A stretch of DNA of 64,000 bases from Nakamurella aerolata (GCF_013002705.1 NZ_JABEND010000013.1:29270-93269), one strand, 5' to 3'. Positions 43,318 to 52,351 are shown, counted from the stretch's first letter. The notes: generated from the sequence alone by a model not told the origin. Translations and numbers: made by a program.

Positions 43318-45573
43318 ATGACGAGCACGCTGCAACGCGCGCCGGAGCAGACCACCGGGCGGCACCGGACCCGCGCCCGCGGGCCTCGGGTACGGCGCCG
43401 GCGCCGCTACACCGTCCCCACCGTGATCCAGATGGAGGCGGTGGAATGTGGCGCGGCGTCGTTGGCGATGGTGCTCGGTCACTACGGCAAACACGTCCCG
43501 CTGGAGGAGCTGCGCCGGGTCTGTGGGGTCAGCCGGGACGGCTCCAAGGCCTCCAGCCTGCTGCGGGCCGCCCGGTCGTACGGGTTGCAGGCCAAGGGAT
43601 TCCAGACCGAGGCGGAGGACCTGGCCGACCTCGACGGCCCTGCCATCATCTTCTGGGCCTTCCAGCACTTCATGGTGGTGGAAGGTGTGCACACCAGCCG
43701 CGGCCATCGGTACGTCGCGGTGAACGACCCGGCCTCTGGTCCCCGGCTGATTCCGTGGGAGGAGTTCGACAGCGGCTTCACCGGGGTGGTGCTCACCTTC
43801 TCCCCCGGTGAGTCGTTCGTTCCCGGCGGCCAGCAACCGTCGTTGCGGCGGGCGCTGTGGCAACGCCGGTTGCCCACCGGCCGGGCACTGCCCCTGGTGC
43901 TGATCGCCAGCCTGCTGCTGGTGATCCCCGGCCTGGTGGTGCCGGCCTTCTCCAAGGTCTTCATCGATCGCATTCTCGGTGCCGGGCAACACTCCATGCT
44001 GCCGGTACTGCTGCTGGCCATGGCGGTGGCCGCGATCTGCACCTTCGTGCTGACCAGCGTGCAGCGGCAGTACCTGCTCAGGCTGGAAGTGCGGATGGCG
44101 CTGGTCAGTTCGGCCCGTTTCGTTCGGCGGCTGCTGCGCATGCCCGTCGACTTCTACCTGCAGCGCCGCCCCGCCGAGGTCTCCCAGCGGGTGACGGCCA
44201 ACGACACCGTCGCCCAGATTCTGTCCCGCGATCTTGCGGTGACGGTGGTCGACCTGATGCTTGTGGTGTTCTATGCGGCGCTGCTGGTGCGTTACGACGC
44301 GCTGCTCGGGCTGATCGGCATCGGGATGGCGATCCTCAACATCGTGGTGCTGCGGCTGGTGGCGCGCAGCCGCACCAACGCGGTGGCCGCGTTGCGCGCC
44401 GATCGGGGAAACCTCACGGCCACAACGTTTCACACCCTGCAGATGATCGAGACGGTCAAGGCGTCCGGATCGGAACCCGACTCGTTCGCACGCTGGTCGG
44501 GCTTTCTGGCCAAGGTGGTCTCGGCCAAGCAGCGCCTTGGGATTCCGTCGGCCTACCTGACCGTCGCGCCACCGCTGATCGCCGCCGCGAACACCGGTCT
44601 GGTGTTGCTGATCGGTGGCCTGCGGGTGGTGGACGGAGCGATCACCGTCGGCATCCTGATGGCCTTCCAGACCCTGCTGATGGGTCTGTCCCGACCGGTG
44701 ACGGCGCTGACCAACCTCGGTGGCCGGCTGCAGGACATCTCGGCCGATGTCCGGCGGCTCTACGACGTCGAGCTCTACCCCACCGACGAGTCGTTCGATC
44801 GTCCCGGCACGGCCGACCGCGGCCGGCTGGCCGGCCAACTGCGGCTGGACGCGGTGACGTTCGGCTACAACCCGCTGGCCGAACCAATTCTGTCCGACCT
44901 GTCCATCGACCTGGCGCCGGGCCACCGGGTGGCCCTGGTCGGGGGTTCCGGATCCGGGAAGTCGACCGTCGGCCGGCTCATCAACGGGCTGTTCACCCCG
45001 TGGTCCGGATCGATCACCTTCGACGGCGTTCCCCGCACCGAGTTGCCGCGCCGGGTGCTGGCGCAATCGGTGGCGTACGTGGACCAGGAGATCGCGCTGT
45101 TCGAGGGTTCGGTGCGGGACAACCTGACGCTGTGGGACGACGCGGTGCCCGATGAGGTGGTGGTGCAAGCACTTCGGGACGCCGAGGTGTACGACGTCGT
45201 CGCCGAACGCGCCGGTGGCATCCACAGCCTGGTCGAGGAGGACGGCAGGAACTTCTCCGGCGGCCAGCGGCAACGGCTGGAGGTGGCAAGGGCGCTCACC
45301 GCCCAACCGACGCTGCTGGTGCTCGACGAGGCCACCAGCGCGCTGGACGCCGAGACCGAGGCCCGCATCATCGACAACCTCAGGCGCCGCGGCTGCAGCT
45401 GCGTCACCATCGCGCATCGATTGTCGACCGTCAGGGACGCCGACGAGATCATCGTGCTGGAAGCCGGGCGGATCGTCGAACGCGGCACCCACGACGAGCT
45501 GCTGGCCGCGGACGGCAGCTACGCCCATCTGATCAGCACCGAGGTGGCCGCCACCGGCGCCCCTACCTCCTGA
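43318..45573 (+). CDS. NHLM bacteriocin-type ABC exporter with C39 leader peptidase
   Basis: 751 residues. N-terminal C39 protease: QMEAVECGAASLAMVLGHYG with catalytic Cys44, the His in FQHFMVVEGV and the Asp in AVNDPASG. Then six membrane spans (about 180-450) and an ATPase with GGSGSGKSTVG near 541, FSGGQRQRLEVARAL and LLVLDEATSALDAE. It should cut the NHLP leader after a double-glycine-type site (AAGG in one precursor, AAGD in the other) and export the product. ATG at 43318, 48 bases after the adaptor gene. Confidence 0.94.
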   Translation: MTSTLQRAPEQTTGRHRTRARGPRVRRRRRYTVPTVIQMEAVECGAASLAMVLGHYGKHVPLEELRRVCGVSRDGSKASSLLRAARSYGLQAKGFQTEAEDLADLDGPAIIFWAFQHFMVVEGVHTSRGHRYVAVNDPASGPRLIPWEEFDSGFTGVVLTFSPGESFVPGGQQPSLRRALWQRRLPTGRALPLVLIASLLLVIPGLVVPAFSKVFIDRILGAGQHSMLPVLLLAMAVAAICTFVLTSVQRQYLLRLEVRMALVSSARFVRRLLRMPVDFYLQRRPAEVSQRVTANDTVAQILSRDLAVTVVDLMLVVFYAALLVRYDALLGLIGIGMAILNIVVLRLVARSRTNAVAALRADRGNLTATTFHTLQMIETVKASGSEPDSFARWSGFLAKVVSAKQRLGIPSAYLTVAPPLIAAANTGLVLLIGGLRVVDGAITVGILMAFQTLLMGLSRPVTALTNLGGRLQDISADVRRLYDVELYPTDESFDRPGTADRGRLAGQLRLDAVTFGYNPLAEPILSDLSIDLAPGHRVALVGGSGSGKSTVGRLINGLFTPWSGSITFDGVPRTELPRRVLAQSVAYVDQEIALFEGSVRDNLTLWDDAVPDEVVVQALRDAEVYDVVAERAGGIHSLVEEDGRNFSGGQRQRLEVARALTAQPTLLVLDEATSALDAETEARIIDNLRRRGCSCVTIAHRLSTVRDADEIIVLEAGRIVERGTHDELLAADGSYAHLISTEVAATGAPTS

Positions 45574-45591
45574 CAACCGAAAGAGCCTGCC

Positions 45592-48513
45592 GTGACTACT
45601 CTTTCCGACACCCTCGACCTGAGGTCGCACACCACAGCGTTGCCGCTGACCGGGCAACCGATCCTGGTGCTGGACCGAGCGGACACCCTGACGCTGGTGG
45701 AGGCCGGGCACCTCGACCTGTTCGCGGTGCCGGTGCGGGACGGCCGTCCGGCGGGGCGCTGGACGTTCCTGGCGCGGATCGGGGCCGGCGGTCTGATTCC
45801 CGGCGGGGTACCAGGTCCGTTGCATCAGCTGATCGCGCGGCCCAGCCTTGACGCCAGGCTGTCGACCATTGCCGCCGCCGACCTCGCCCGCATGGTTGGG
45901 CCCGAGATCGCCCACGTGGTGAGCGGCATCGACCGGGTGATCTCCGAGCTGGCCCACTCGTTGCGCGGCGGGCTGCCGCCCCGCGAGTTCGTTCCGGTGT
46001 CCCGCCCCACCGCGCAGCAACCACAACAAGCACAGCAAGCACAGCCGCCGCTGACGGTCGGTGCCGGCGAGGCCATCAGGTCCATCGACGGTGTGCTGTG
46101 GGTGGACATCGAGTCGGGGTGTGCCGAGATCGGGGATGCCGCCGGCGACACTGTCGAAGGCAGACAACGGGTTTGCCTGACCGAGCGGGACTGGCTCACC
46201 GCCACCGAACCGACCACCTTGACGGTGCAGTCGACCAGAGATCTCGCCGTCGGCGGCGAGCTGTGGCACGCCGTGGTGACGCACATGCTGCGCACCCTGC
46301 AGTTCATCGATATCAGGGTGTGCCGCAGGGATTCCGAGGAGCGGGCGGCGATGCGACGCCGGGCGGAGCTGGACGCGCAGGCCATGCCGTCCACCGCCAC
46401 CCGGTTCGAATCGCTGCTGCGGGAAACCGAATCGGCCATCTCCACCACCAAGGTGAGCGGCTCCGACAGCGCCCTTGACGCCGCCAAGCAGGTCGCGGCC
46501 GAGCTGGGTTTCCAGGTGCGGCCGCCGGTCGCCGGTTCGGTGCTCGGGCGGCACCACGACGAGGTGTCAGCGATCGCGCTGGCCTCCGGGGTGCGGACCA
46601 GAACCATCCGGTTGGGAACGGGTTGGTGGCGTTCGGATGTCGGGCCGTTCGTCGCCTTCCGCAAACAGACAGGCGAGCCGGTCGCGGCGATCCGGGTGGG
46701 CGGCCGGTACGTGCTCAGGCAGGCGGGCGACAGCACCCCGGTCACCGCAAAGGTCGCCGGCGAGTTGGACAACCGCGGCACCGTGCTCTACCCGTCGCTC
46801 CCGCCGGAGGTGCGCGGCGTCAAAGGGTTGCTGCGGTTCGGCTTGTCCGGCAACAAGTCCGACTACTGGCGCTTCGGGCTGATGGCGACACTGGTCGCCG
46901 GGATCGGTCTGTTGACGCCGCTGATGACAGGGCAGGTGCTCGGCACGTTCGTGGCCAGGGCCGACCGCAGCCTGATCGTTCAGGGCTCGCTGCTGGTGAT
47001 CGCGGCCGCGCTGGTGGTGGCGGTGCTGTCGGTGGTGCAGAACTTCGCGGTGCTGCGGATCGAGAGCCGGGCGTCGGAGAAGATGCAGGCCGGGGTGTGG
47101 AACCGGCTGCTGTCGTTGCCTGCGGCCTTCTTCGCCAGGTATTCGACCGGCTCGCTCGGCACCGCGGTGATGGGCGTCAACGCCGCCCAGGAGTTGTTGT
47201 CCGGCATGGTGATCACCGCGACGCTCGGGTTGATCACCGGGCTGGCCAACCTGGTGCTGGTGTTCTTCATCGACGTGAAGCTGGCGTTGGTGGGCGCCGG
47301 GTTGTTGCTGGTGGCGGTGGCCGCCGCCTGGGTCGCCACCAGGCTGGACATCCGGCGGCAGCAGGCCGCGTACCAGGCGGGGCGGCAGGTCGCGTCACGG
47401 GTGTTCCAGCTGCTCACCGCGGTGCCCAAGCTACGGGTCGCCGCCGCGGAGGACAGGGCGTTCGGGGTCTGGGCCGACGAGTTCGCCGCCGAGCGCAGTC
47501 TCACCACCGCGTCCCGCCGCATCGAGAACCGGATGGCGGTGTTCAACGCCGGCTTCCCGATCGTCTGCTCCATCGTGTTGTTCGCGGTGGTCGGCGGTTC
47601 GGTACCCGGATCGGTGTCGGTGACAACGTTTCTGGCCTTCCTGGCAGCGTTCACCATTCTGATGTCGGCGACGGTGCAGTTCACCACCGCGGCGATCACC
47701 GCCATCGCGGTGGTGCCGATGTTTCAGCAGCTGACTCCGATTCTGAGCACCGAGCCCGAGATCGACGCCGGCAAGGCCGATCCGGGTGAGCTGTCCGGGC
47801 GGGTCACCCTGTCGGAGGTCTCGTTCCGGTACGGGGACGGCCCTGCGGTGCTCGACCGGGTCAGCTTTTCGGTGGACGCCGGTGAGTTCGTCGCGGTTGT
47901 CGGCCCGTCCGGATCCGGGAAGTCAACCCTGCTGCGGCTGCTGCTGGGCTTCGAGCGGCCCGGATCCGGTGCGGTGCTGTACGACGGCCAGGACCTGGCC
48001 GATCTCGATGTCGGCGCGGTCCGCCGGCAGTGCGGCGTGGTGCTGCAGCACGGCGGGCTGTTCGCCGGCGACATCAAGAGCAACATCATCGGTTCCACCA
48101 CCTACAGCGTCGAGGACGCTTGGGCGGCAGCGGAAATGAGCGGTATCGCCGCCGACATCAAGGCCATGCCGATGGGGATGAACACGGTGCTGAGCGAGGG
48201 CACCAGCGCCCTGTCCGGCGGGCAACGCCAGCGGTTGATGATCGCCAGGGCACTGATCGGGCGGCCCCGCATCGTCTACTTCGACGAGGCCACCAGCGCG
48301 CTGGACAACCCGACGCAGTTGACCGTCGCGGAGGCCACCCACCGGCTCAACGCCTCCAGAATCGTGGTGGCGCATCGGCTGACCACCATCATGGGCGCGG
48401 ACCGCATCATCGTGCTGGACAAGGGAAAGATCGTCCAACAGGGCAGCTACGCCGAGCTGATGGCCGACGCCGACGGCCTGTTCGCGCAGTTGGCCCGGCG
48501 GCAGACCTCGTGA
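45592..48513 (+). CDS. second NHLM ABC transporter (permease-ATPase with N-terminal cyclic-nucleotide-like domain)
   Basis: 973 residues. The first 250 residues are a cNMP-like sensing region with no protease residues, the middle a degenerate accessory domain, then six spans (about 420-700). The ATPase has GPSGSGKSTLLRLL near 772, LSGGQRQRLMIARAL and IVYFDEATSALDN. This is the usual partner of the C39-containing exporter in NHLM clusters, and the two may act as a heterodimer. GTG start at 45592, 18 bases after the previous stop; last gene of the operon. Confidence 0.92.
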   Translation: MTTLSDTLDLRSHTTALPLTGQPILVLDRADTLTLVEAGHLDLFAVPVRDGRPAGRWTFLARIGAGGLIPGGVPGPLHQLIARPSLDARLSTIAAADLARMVGPEIAHVVSGIDRVISELAHSLRGGLPPREFVPVSRPTAQQPQQAQQAQPPLTVGAGEAIRSIDGVLWVDIESGCAEIGDAAGDTVEGRQRVCLTERDWLTATEPTTLTVQSTRDLAVGGELWHAVVTHMLRTLQFIDIRVCRRDSEERAAMRRRAELDAQAMPSTATRFESLLRETESAISTTKVSGSDSALDAAKQVAAELGFQVRPPVAGSVLGRHHDEVSAIALASGVRTRTIRLGTGWWRSDVGPFVAFRKQTGEPVAAIRVGGRYVLRQAGDSTPVTAKVAGELDNRGTVLYPSLPPEVRGVKGLLRFGLSGNKSDYWRFGLMATLVAGIGLLTPLMTGQVLGTFVARADRSLIVQGSLLVIAAALVVAVLSVVQNFAVLRIESRASEKMQAGVWNRLLSLPAAFFARYSTGSLGTAVMGVNAAQELLSGMVITATLGLITGLANLVLVFFIDVKLALVGAGLLLVAVAAAWVATRLDIRRQQAAYQAGRQVASRVFQLLTAVPKLRVAAAEDRAFGVWADEFAAERSLTTASRRIENRMAVFNAGFPIVCSIVLFAVVGGSVPGSVSVTTFLAFLAAFTILMSATVQFTTAAITAIAVVPMFQQLTPILSTEPEIDAGKADPGELSGRVTLSEVSFRYGDGPAVLDRVSFSVDAGEFVAVVGPSGSGKSTLLRLLLGFERPGSGAVLYDGQDLADLDVGAVRRQCGVVLQHGGLFAGDIKSNIIGSTTYSVEDAWAAAEMSGIAADIKAMPMGMNTVLSEGTSALSGGQRQRLMIARALIGRPRIVYFDEATSALDNPTQLTVAEATHRLNASRIVVAHRLTTIMGADRIIVLDKGKIVQQGSYAELMADADGLFAQLARRQTS

Positions 48514-48607
48514 TCGGCTGCGTTGTTGTCCGGCTGCCTTGTTTGATCGGCTGCTCTTGTCGCTCGGCTGGTGACGGCGTTGCCGGCCAGCAGTGCCGGC
48601 GCCCTGC

Positions 48608-48649
48608 TGTTCAGTAACGGCTGTTCAGTAACCGTTGTTCAGTAACGTC
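48608..48649. repeat. 14-bp tandem repeat, three units, between convergent genes
   Basis: TGTTCAGTAACGGC, TGTTCAGTAACCGT and TGTTCAGTAACGTC at 48608, 48622 and 48636; the last touches the stop of the small membrane protein gene. AACGG and CCGTT can also pair. The upstream 48514-48607 is full of TCGGCTG repeats. No gene. Confidence 0.85.
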
Positions 48650-48881
48650 AGTAGCGGCGCCGGCGGACCAGCAGGAAGCCGCCGACCAGCAGCACCAGCC
48701 CGGCCAGCCCGTAGATGATGGCCAGCGTGGTGTTGGCCGGTTTGGAACTGGCGTTGAGCACCGCGAGCACCAGGCCGACCAGACCCGCGATGAACAGGAA
48801 GATCGCCACAAAGATCTTGACGTTCGGGTTGGTTGTCGGATGGGCGTTGGTGGTGGATCCGGCGCGTTGACTGGTTGACAT
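48648..48881 (-). CDS. small two-span membrane protein
   Basis: 77 residues from ATG 48881 with an excellent AAGGAG six bases upstream. Hydrophilic start rich in Ser/Thr/Asn, spans IFVAIFLFIAGLVGLVLAVL and IIYGLAGLVLLVGGFLLV, basic end RRRRY. No family recognised. It follows the methyltransferase gene on the same strand (75 bases), so it belongs to the P450-methyltransferase unit and is a candidate immunity or scaffold protein. Confidence 0.7.
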   Translation of the reverse strand: MSTSQRAGSTTNAHPTTNPNVKIFVAIFLFIAGLVGLVLAVLNASSKPANTTLAIIYGLAGLVLLVGGFLLVRRRRY

Positions 48882-48955
48882 GGTCTGCTCCTTCAGTTGA
48901 ATCATTGGCGGGACAACACCTTTGGCGGAAGGGTTGGCGGTAGCACGATCAGCGG

Positions 48956-49789
48956 TTATCGGTTCGGCCGGCGTCCCACCGCGGTGAAGCCGAGCAGCAT
49001 CACCCAGGCCTGCGGGTCGGCGGCGAATCGGCTCCAGGCCGCGGCTGCCTGCGCGAGTTCGGCGACGGTGAGTTCGCCGGTGGCGACCAGCGGTGCCAGT
49101 CGGTCGGGGCCGAGGTGCACCGCGAAGTCGGCGGTCGGACGATTGTCGTTGGTGGTGACATAGCTGTGCAACGCCACGTCGACGCAACCCGCCGCCGTGA
49201 GCAGTCTGGTCAATCGTCTTGCTACCAGCCGGTTTCCGCCGTCGCCCTGCTGTGCCCGCTGCAGCGCGCGGTACACCCCGGTGAGCTCCGGTTGGAACGG
49301 CTCGGCCACTCCCCACAGCGCTGCGTCCACGTCCGTCACCAGCAGCAGACCGCCGGGACGGAGCACCCTGACCGCCTCGGACAGTGCCGGGGCTGGGGCG
49401 TTCAGGTGCTGCACCACGAAGCGCAGCAGCACCGCGTCGGCGCTGGAGTCCGGCAGCGGCAATGCCGCCGCATCCGCCACCAGGGTGTGGTCGGCGCCGG
49501 CCCGCGGGTCGAGCAGCTCGGGGTCGATATCCACCGCGGTCAGCGTCAGGCCGGGGAAGTCCCTGCGCAGCAGCCGGGTCACCGCGCCGTTGCCGGCGCC
49601 CACCTCCACCAGCTCCCGGCACCGGTCGAGACCGAGCCGGCGTAGGAGCGAGAGTTCCTGCGGCCAGGACAGTTCCGCCTGCGCGGCCAATCGCCGGTGC
49701 TCCGCGGCCAGACCGCCGGGCACGGTGGCGGCGGCCCGGTACGAACCGGCGCGAGCCGGGGTGACCGTCGCGGAGGTCGTCACCGTCAT
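48956..49789 (-). CDS. class I SAM-dependent methyltransferase
   Basis: 277 residues. Motif I LVEVGAGNGAVTRLL (about residues 61-75), motif II LTAVDIDPELL, motif III ADAVLLRFVVQHL, and LRPGGLLLVTDVD. It belongs to the broad Methyltransf_11/25 group; the methyl acceptor cannot be read from sequence. ATG at 49789, 38 bases after the P450 stop. Likely N- or O-methylates the RiPP product; alpha-N-methylation of an azole peptide would fit known chemistry but is only inference. Confidence 0.88.
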   Translation of the reverse strand: MTVTTSATVTPARAGSYRAAATVPGGLAAEHRRLAAQAELSWPQELSLLRRLGLDRCRELVEVGAGNGAVTRLLRRDFPGLTLTAVDIDPELLDPRAGADHTLVADAAALPLPDSSADAVLLRFVVQHLNAPAPALSEAVRVLRPGGLLLVTDVDAALWGVAEPFQPELTGVYRALQRAQQGDGGNRLVARRLTRLLTAAGCVDVALHSYVTTNDNRPTADFAVHLGPDRLAPLVATGELTVAELAQAAAAWSRFAADPQAWVMLLGFTAVGRRPNR

Positions 49790-49827
49790 TGCCTCACCGT
49801 CATTGTGTCGTCACCGTGCTGGGCCCG

Positions 49828-51291
49828 TCACCGGCGTTGCACCGTCATCGGCATGCCGCCGCGCGGCCGCAGCGTCACCAGCGCCTCCGGTTCCACCTCG
49901 GTGCCGGCGCGTAGCCGCAGCCGCAGCCTGGACACCAGGGTGGCCAACACCAGGGTGGCCTCAAGTAGGGCGAAATGCTGTCCGATACAGATCCTTTCGC
50001 CGCCACCGAACGGCAAGTAGGCGTGTGGTGTCAGCTGCGCCGGGTCCGCGAAGCGATCGGGGTCGAAGCGTTCGGGGTGCGGCCAGTACCGCGGATCGCG
50101 GTGCAGCACCCACTGGCTCACGCACACCAGATCACCGGCCTCCACCCGGTACCCGTCAAGGCGGTCGGGGCCGATCGCGCGGCGCGAGGTCAACCAGATC
50201 GGTGGATACAGTCGCAATGCTTCCCGGATGACTCTGCCGCACAGCGGGAGCCGGGCGAGATCGGCGGCGGTGGGCAGCCGCGGACCAGCAGCGGTGCCGA
50301 GGACACGGTCCACCTCGTTCTCCAGCCGCATGCGCCAGTCCGGGTGCCGGTCGAGCAGAAAAACCGACCAGGTCAACGATTTCGCCGTGGTTTCGTGGCC
50401 CGCCATGATCAGCGTCAGCACCTGGTCGAGCAGCTCCCGCTCGGTGAGCGTCGATTCTCCGGCCATCATCGCTGTCAGCAGATCCCCGCCCGCCGAGTCC
50501 GGCTGCGGGGTCTGCTCCGCGGTGGTGCGGCGGGCGGCGATCAGCGTTGTGGTGACCAGTTCCAGGAATCCCTTTGCCTGCTCGAAGGACAGTCGAGACG
50601 GGCCGGCCCCACCCGGATCGGTGACCGCATCGTGGCCGATGTAGCTGTTGACCGCGTCCACCGCGCGACCGAAGCCGTCACCGACGCCGTCCAGTCGCAT
50701 CGACAGGATCGCTTCCACCACGATGCGTAACGTCAGCGACGTGAACTGGTGGTCCACCGCGACCTCGGTTTCCGGCGGCGCCAGTGCCAACCGGTCGGCC
50801 AGGGCCGCCGCCGCCTGGGTCATCAAGGTGTCGAATTGACGTACCCGATGCGGGCGGAAGGCCGGAGCGGCGGTCTGGCGTTGCTTCGACCATTCCGCGC
50901 CGGTGCTGGTGAGAAGTCCGTTGCCGAGCAAGGGACGAAGCATGTGGTCGTCGGGGGTGTCGAGCTTGGTGTAGTTGGCGCCGTTGCCGGTCAGCAGCTG
51001 CCTGGCCAGGTCCGGCCGGTGCACCACGATGACGGTGTCGGCATCGACCTGGTGGCTGGTGACATCGCCGTAGCGCCGGTGCAGATCGGTGACGAAGCCC
51101 AGTGGATCGGTACGCATCTGTGCGATGCTCAACCGACCCGGCCCCGGCGGCCGCGCGGCGCTGTGCCGGCCGCCGGACTCTTGCCCGAGCTGCTGGTCCG
51201 CAGAGCTGCGGGTCGGCGGTAGTGCCGCAGACCTACTGCGCCGCAATGGGTGCAGCCCGGCCGCGGCCGTCGACGGAGAGGTCATCGTCAT
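49828..51291 (-). CDS. cytochrome P450
   Basis: 487 residues, longer than typical 400-residue bacterial P450s and similar to the CYP4/CYP102-like group. I-helix AGHETTAKSLTW, ExxR in IREALRLYPP, and heme loop FGGGERICIGQHFALLEATL with the Cys ligand near residue 435. The N-terminal 50 residues are disordered, Ser/Gly-rich. ATG at 51291 (ATG 51285 also possible). First gene of the minus-strand P450-methyltransferase-membrane protein unit, divergent from the precursor genes. It probably hydroxylates or cross-links the peptide. Confidence 0.93.
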   Translation of the reverse strand: MTMTSPSTAAAGLHPLRRSRSAALPPTRSSADQQLGQESGGRHSAARPPGPGRLSIAQMRTDPLGFVTDLHRRYGDVTSHQVDADTVIVVHRPDLARQLLTGNGANYTKLDTPDDHMLRPLLGNGLLTSTGAEWSKQRQTAAPAFRPHRVRQFDTLMTQAAAALADRLALAPPETEVAVDHQFTSLTLRIVVEAILSMRLDGVGDGFGRAVDAVNSYIGHDAVTDPGGAGPSRLSFEQAKGFLELVTTTLIAARRTTAEQTPQPDSAGGDLLTAMMAGESTLTERELLDQVLTLIMAGHETTAKSLTWSVFLLDRHPDWRMRLENEVDRVLGTAAGPRLPTAADLARLPLCGRVIREALRLYPPIWLTSRRAIGPDRLDGYRVEAGDLVCVSQWVLHRDPRYWPHPERFDPDRFADPAQLTPHAYLPFGGGERICIGQHFALLEATLVLATLVSRLRLRLRAGTEVEPEALVTLRPRGGMPMTVQRR

Positions 51292-51358
51292 CGGATCACC
51301 CGTTTTCGGTGCTGGTCTTCGTTGCTAGGTCGGTGGGGCTGTTGTTCTCGTGTGGTTG

Positions 51359-51426
51359 GACGTCTGCTGTGGTTCGACGTCTGCTGTGGTTCGACGTCTG
51401 CTGTGGTTCGACGTCTGCTGTGGTTC
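51359..51426. repeat. 17-bp tandem repeat, four exact units (possible regulator iterons)
   Basis: GACGTCTGCTGTGGTTC at 51359, 51376, 51393 and 51410, with a partial TGTGGTTG before the first and a partial GACAGC after the last. Lies 68 bases from the P450 start. Exact repeats in a promoter region suggest a multi-site operator, or simple slippage expansion. Confidence 0.93.
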
Positions 51427-51701
51427 GACAGCAATTGTCGGCCGGGGCACGGACTTTGCACCATCGGTCGGCCTACCTCACTTGGGTCCGCGATCACGTA
51501 GGCCGACCAGCCGGATTGCGTAACGCCGGCCGCCTGACTCGGCTGACAGCTGCGCGAAAGTGACGGCCCGGCAAGCGATACCGGTAGGCATACCGACGAG
51601 GCAATAGCCGCGGGCGCAGGCCGTCACCGACATCGGTACGCAATCGACGGTGAAGTGTTGGCAGCCGGCGGTGGTCACCGCATCGTTGGTGGTGCCGGCG
51701 C

Positions 51702-51744
51702 TTTACCCCGATTGGTTTTACCTCGATTGGTTTTACCCCGATTG
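51702..51744 (+). repeat. 15-bp repeat upstream of the precursor genes
   Basis: CGATTGGTTTTACCTC (51709), CGATTGGTTTTACCCC (51724) and a partial CGATTG (51739), period 15. They lie 65-107 bases upstream of precursor 1. SARP activators bind direct heptamer repeats just upstream of the -35 region, so this is a plausible site, although the known SARP period is 11 or 22 bp. Confidence 0.8.
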
Positions 51745-51808
51745 TCGAAAGCCCCATCACCACCTGGTTCACACCGGGTCTGCACCCTCGATCGCTAAGG
51801 AGATCGTC

Positions 51809-52180
51809 ATGACTCTGAGCCCCAAGGAACGGGCCGAATTCGTCAACAACTACACCCGCGCACTGATCAGTGCGTGGTCGAGTGAGGAGTTCTCACAGCG
51901 GCTCGCCCAAGACCCGCGGGCCGCGCTGGCCGAGTCGGGCATCGAACTGCCGGCCAACTCCACCGTCGACATTGTCCGGGCCATCCCGGACGGCCCCCGC
52001 GAGGGCAGCGTCGACATTCAGGTCGAGCTGTACGAACGCGGCCTGGAGAACGGTCACTTCGAGTTCCGCATCCCCGAGGTGCCCCAGGTGGACACCGCCG
52101 AGCTGTCGGAAAGCGATCTGGAAGGTGTCGCCGCCGGCGACATCAACTGCTGCTGCTGCCCCTGCTGCTGCTGCACCTGA
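51809..52180 (+). CDS. NHLP-leader precursor peptide 1, core CCCC-P-CCCC-T
   Basis: 123 residues. Residues 1-110 are a nitrile-hydratase-alpha-like leader (ERAEFVNNYTRALISAWSSEEF, RLAQDPRAALAESGIELP, then a beta-rich part ending in ESDLEGVAAGD). The end is INCCCCPCCCCT: eight cysteines (114-117, 119-122), one Pro and a terminal Thr. The leader itself has no Cys. AAGGAG six bases before ATG 51809. Substrate for the YcaO/SagB pair: up to eight thiazol(in)es, with cleavage after AAG or AAGD by the C39 exporter. I know no described product with this core. Confidence 0.93.
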   Translation: MTLSPKERAEFVNNYTRALISAWSSEEFSQRLAQDPRAALAESGIELPANSTVDIVRAIPDGPREGSVDIQVELYERGLENGHFEFRIPEVPQVDTAELSESDLEGVAAGDINCCCCPCCCCT

Positions 52181-52351
52181 TCCGGCTCCGGCACGTCGAG
52201 GGCGGGGCGGCACCGGTGACCCGCCGAGCCTCCCCGCCCTCGCCACGTCTGGACCCGGCACCAGGTGTCTGCCCCGCTCAGCAAGGGCCCTATTAGCTGC
52301 GCGCCGATGTTCCTGCCCCCAGCCCGCTCCGCTACCCGAGGACCGACCGAC

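Larger units (their letters stand above)
51292..51808. promoter_or_regulatory. 517-bp divergent region between P450 and precursor genes
   Basis: Gene-free stretch that must hold the promoters for the tailoring unit (minus) and for the precursor peptides (plus). It contains a 17-bp and a 15-bp tandem repeat (listed separately) and is less GC-rich than the genes. AAGGAG at 51797 is the ribosome-binding site of precursor 1. Confidence 0.6.

Noticed and set aside
43285..46557. Very long antisense open frame (over 1000 codons) across the NHLM genes
   Set aside because: Its translation is Gln/His/Arg-rich without motifs and lies exactly opposite well-recognised ABC genes; it is a high-GC shadow.
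51359..51426. CRISPR array
   Set aside because: Units are 17 bp and directly adjacent, with no spacers and no cas genes; the same holds for the 15-, 16-, 18- and 96-bp repeats elsewhere.
51478..51772. Extra short precursor peptide gene in the P450-precursor gap
   Set aside because: The short frames lack an NHLP-like leader and a ribosome-binding site, and run across the tandem repeats.
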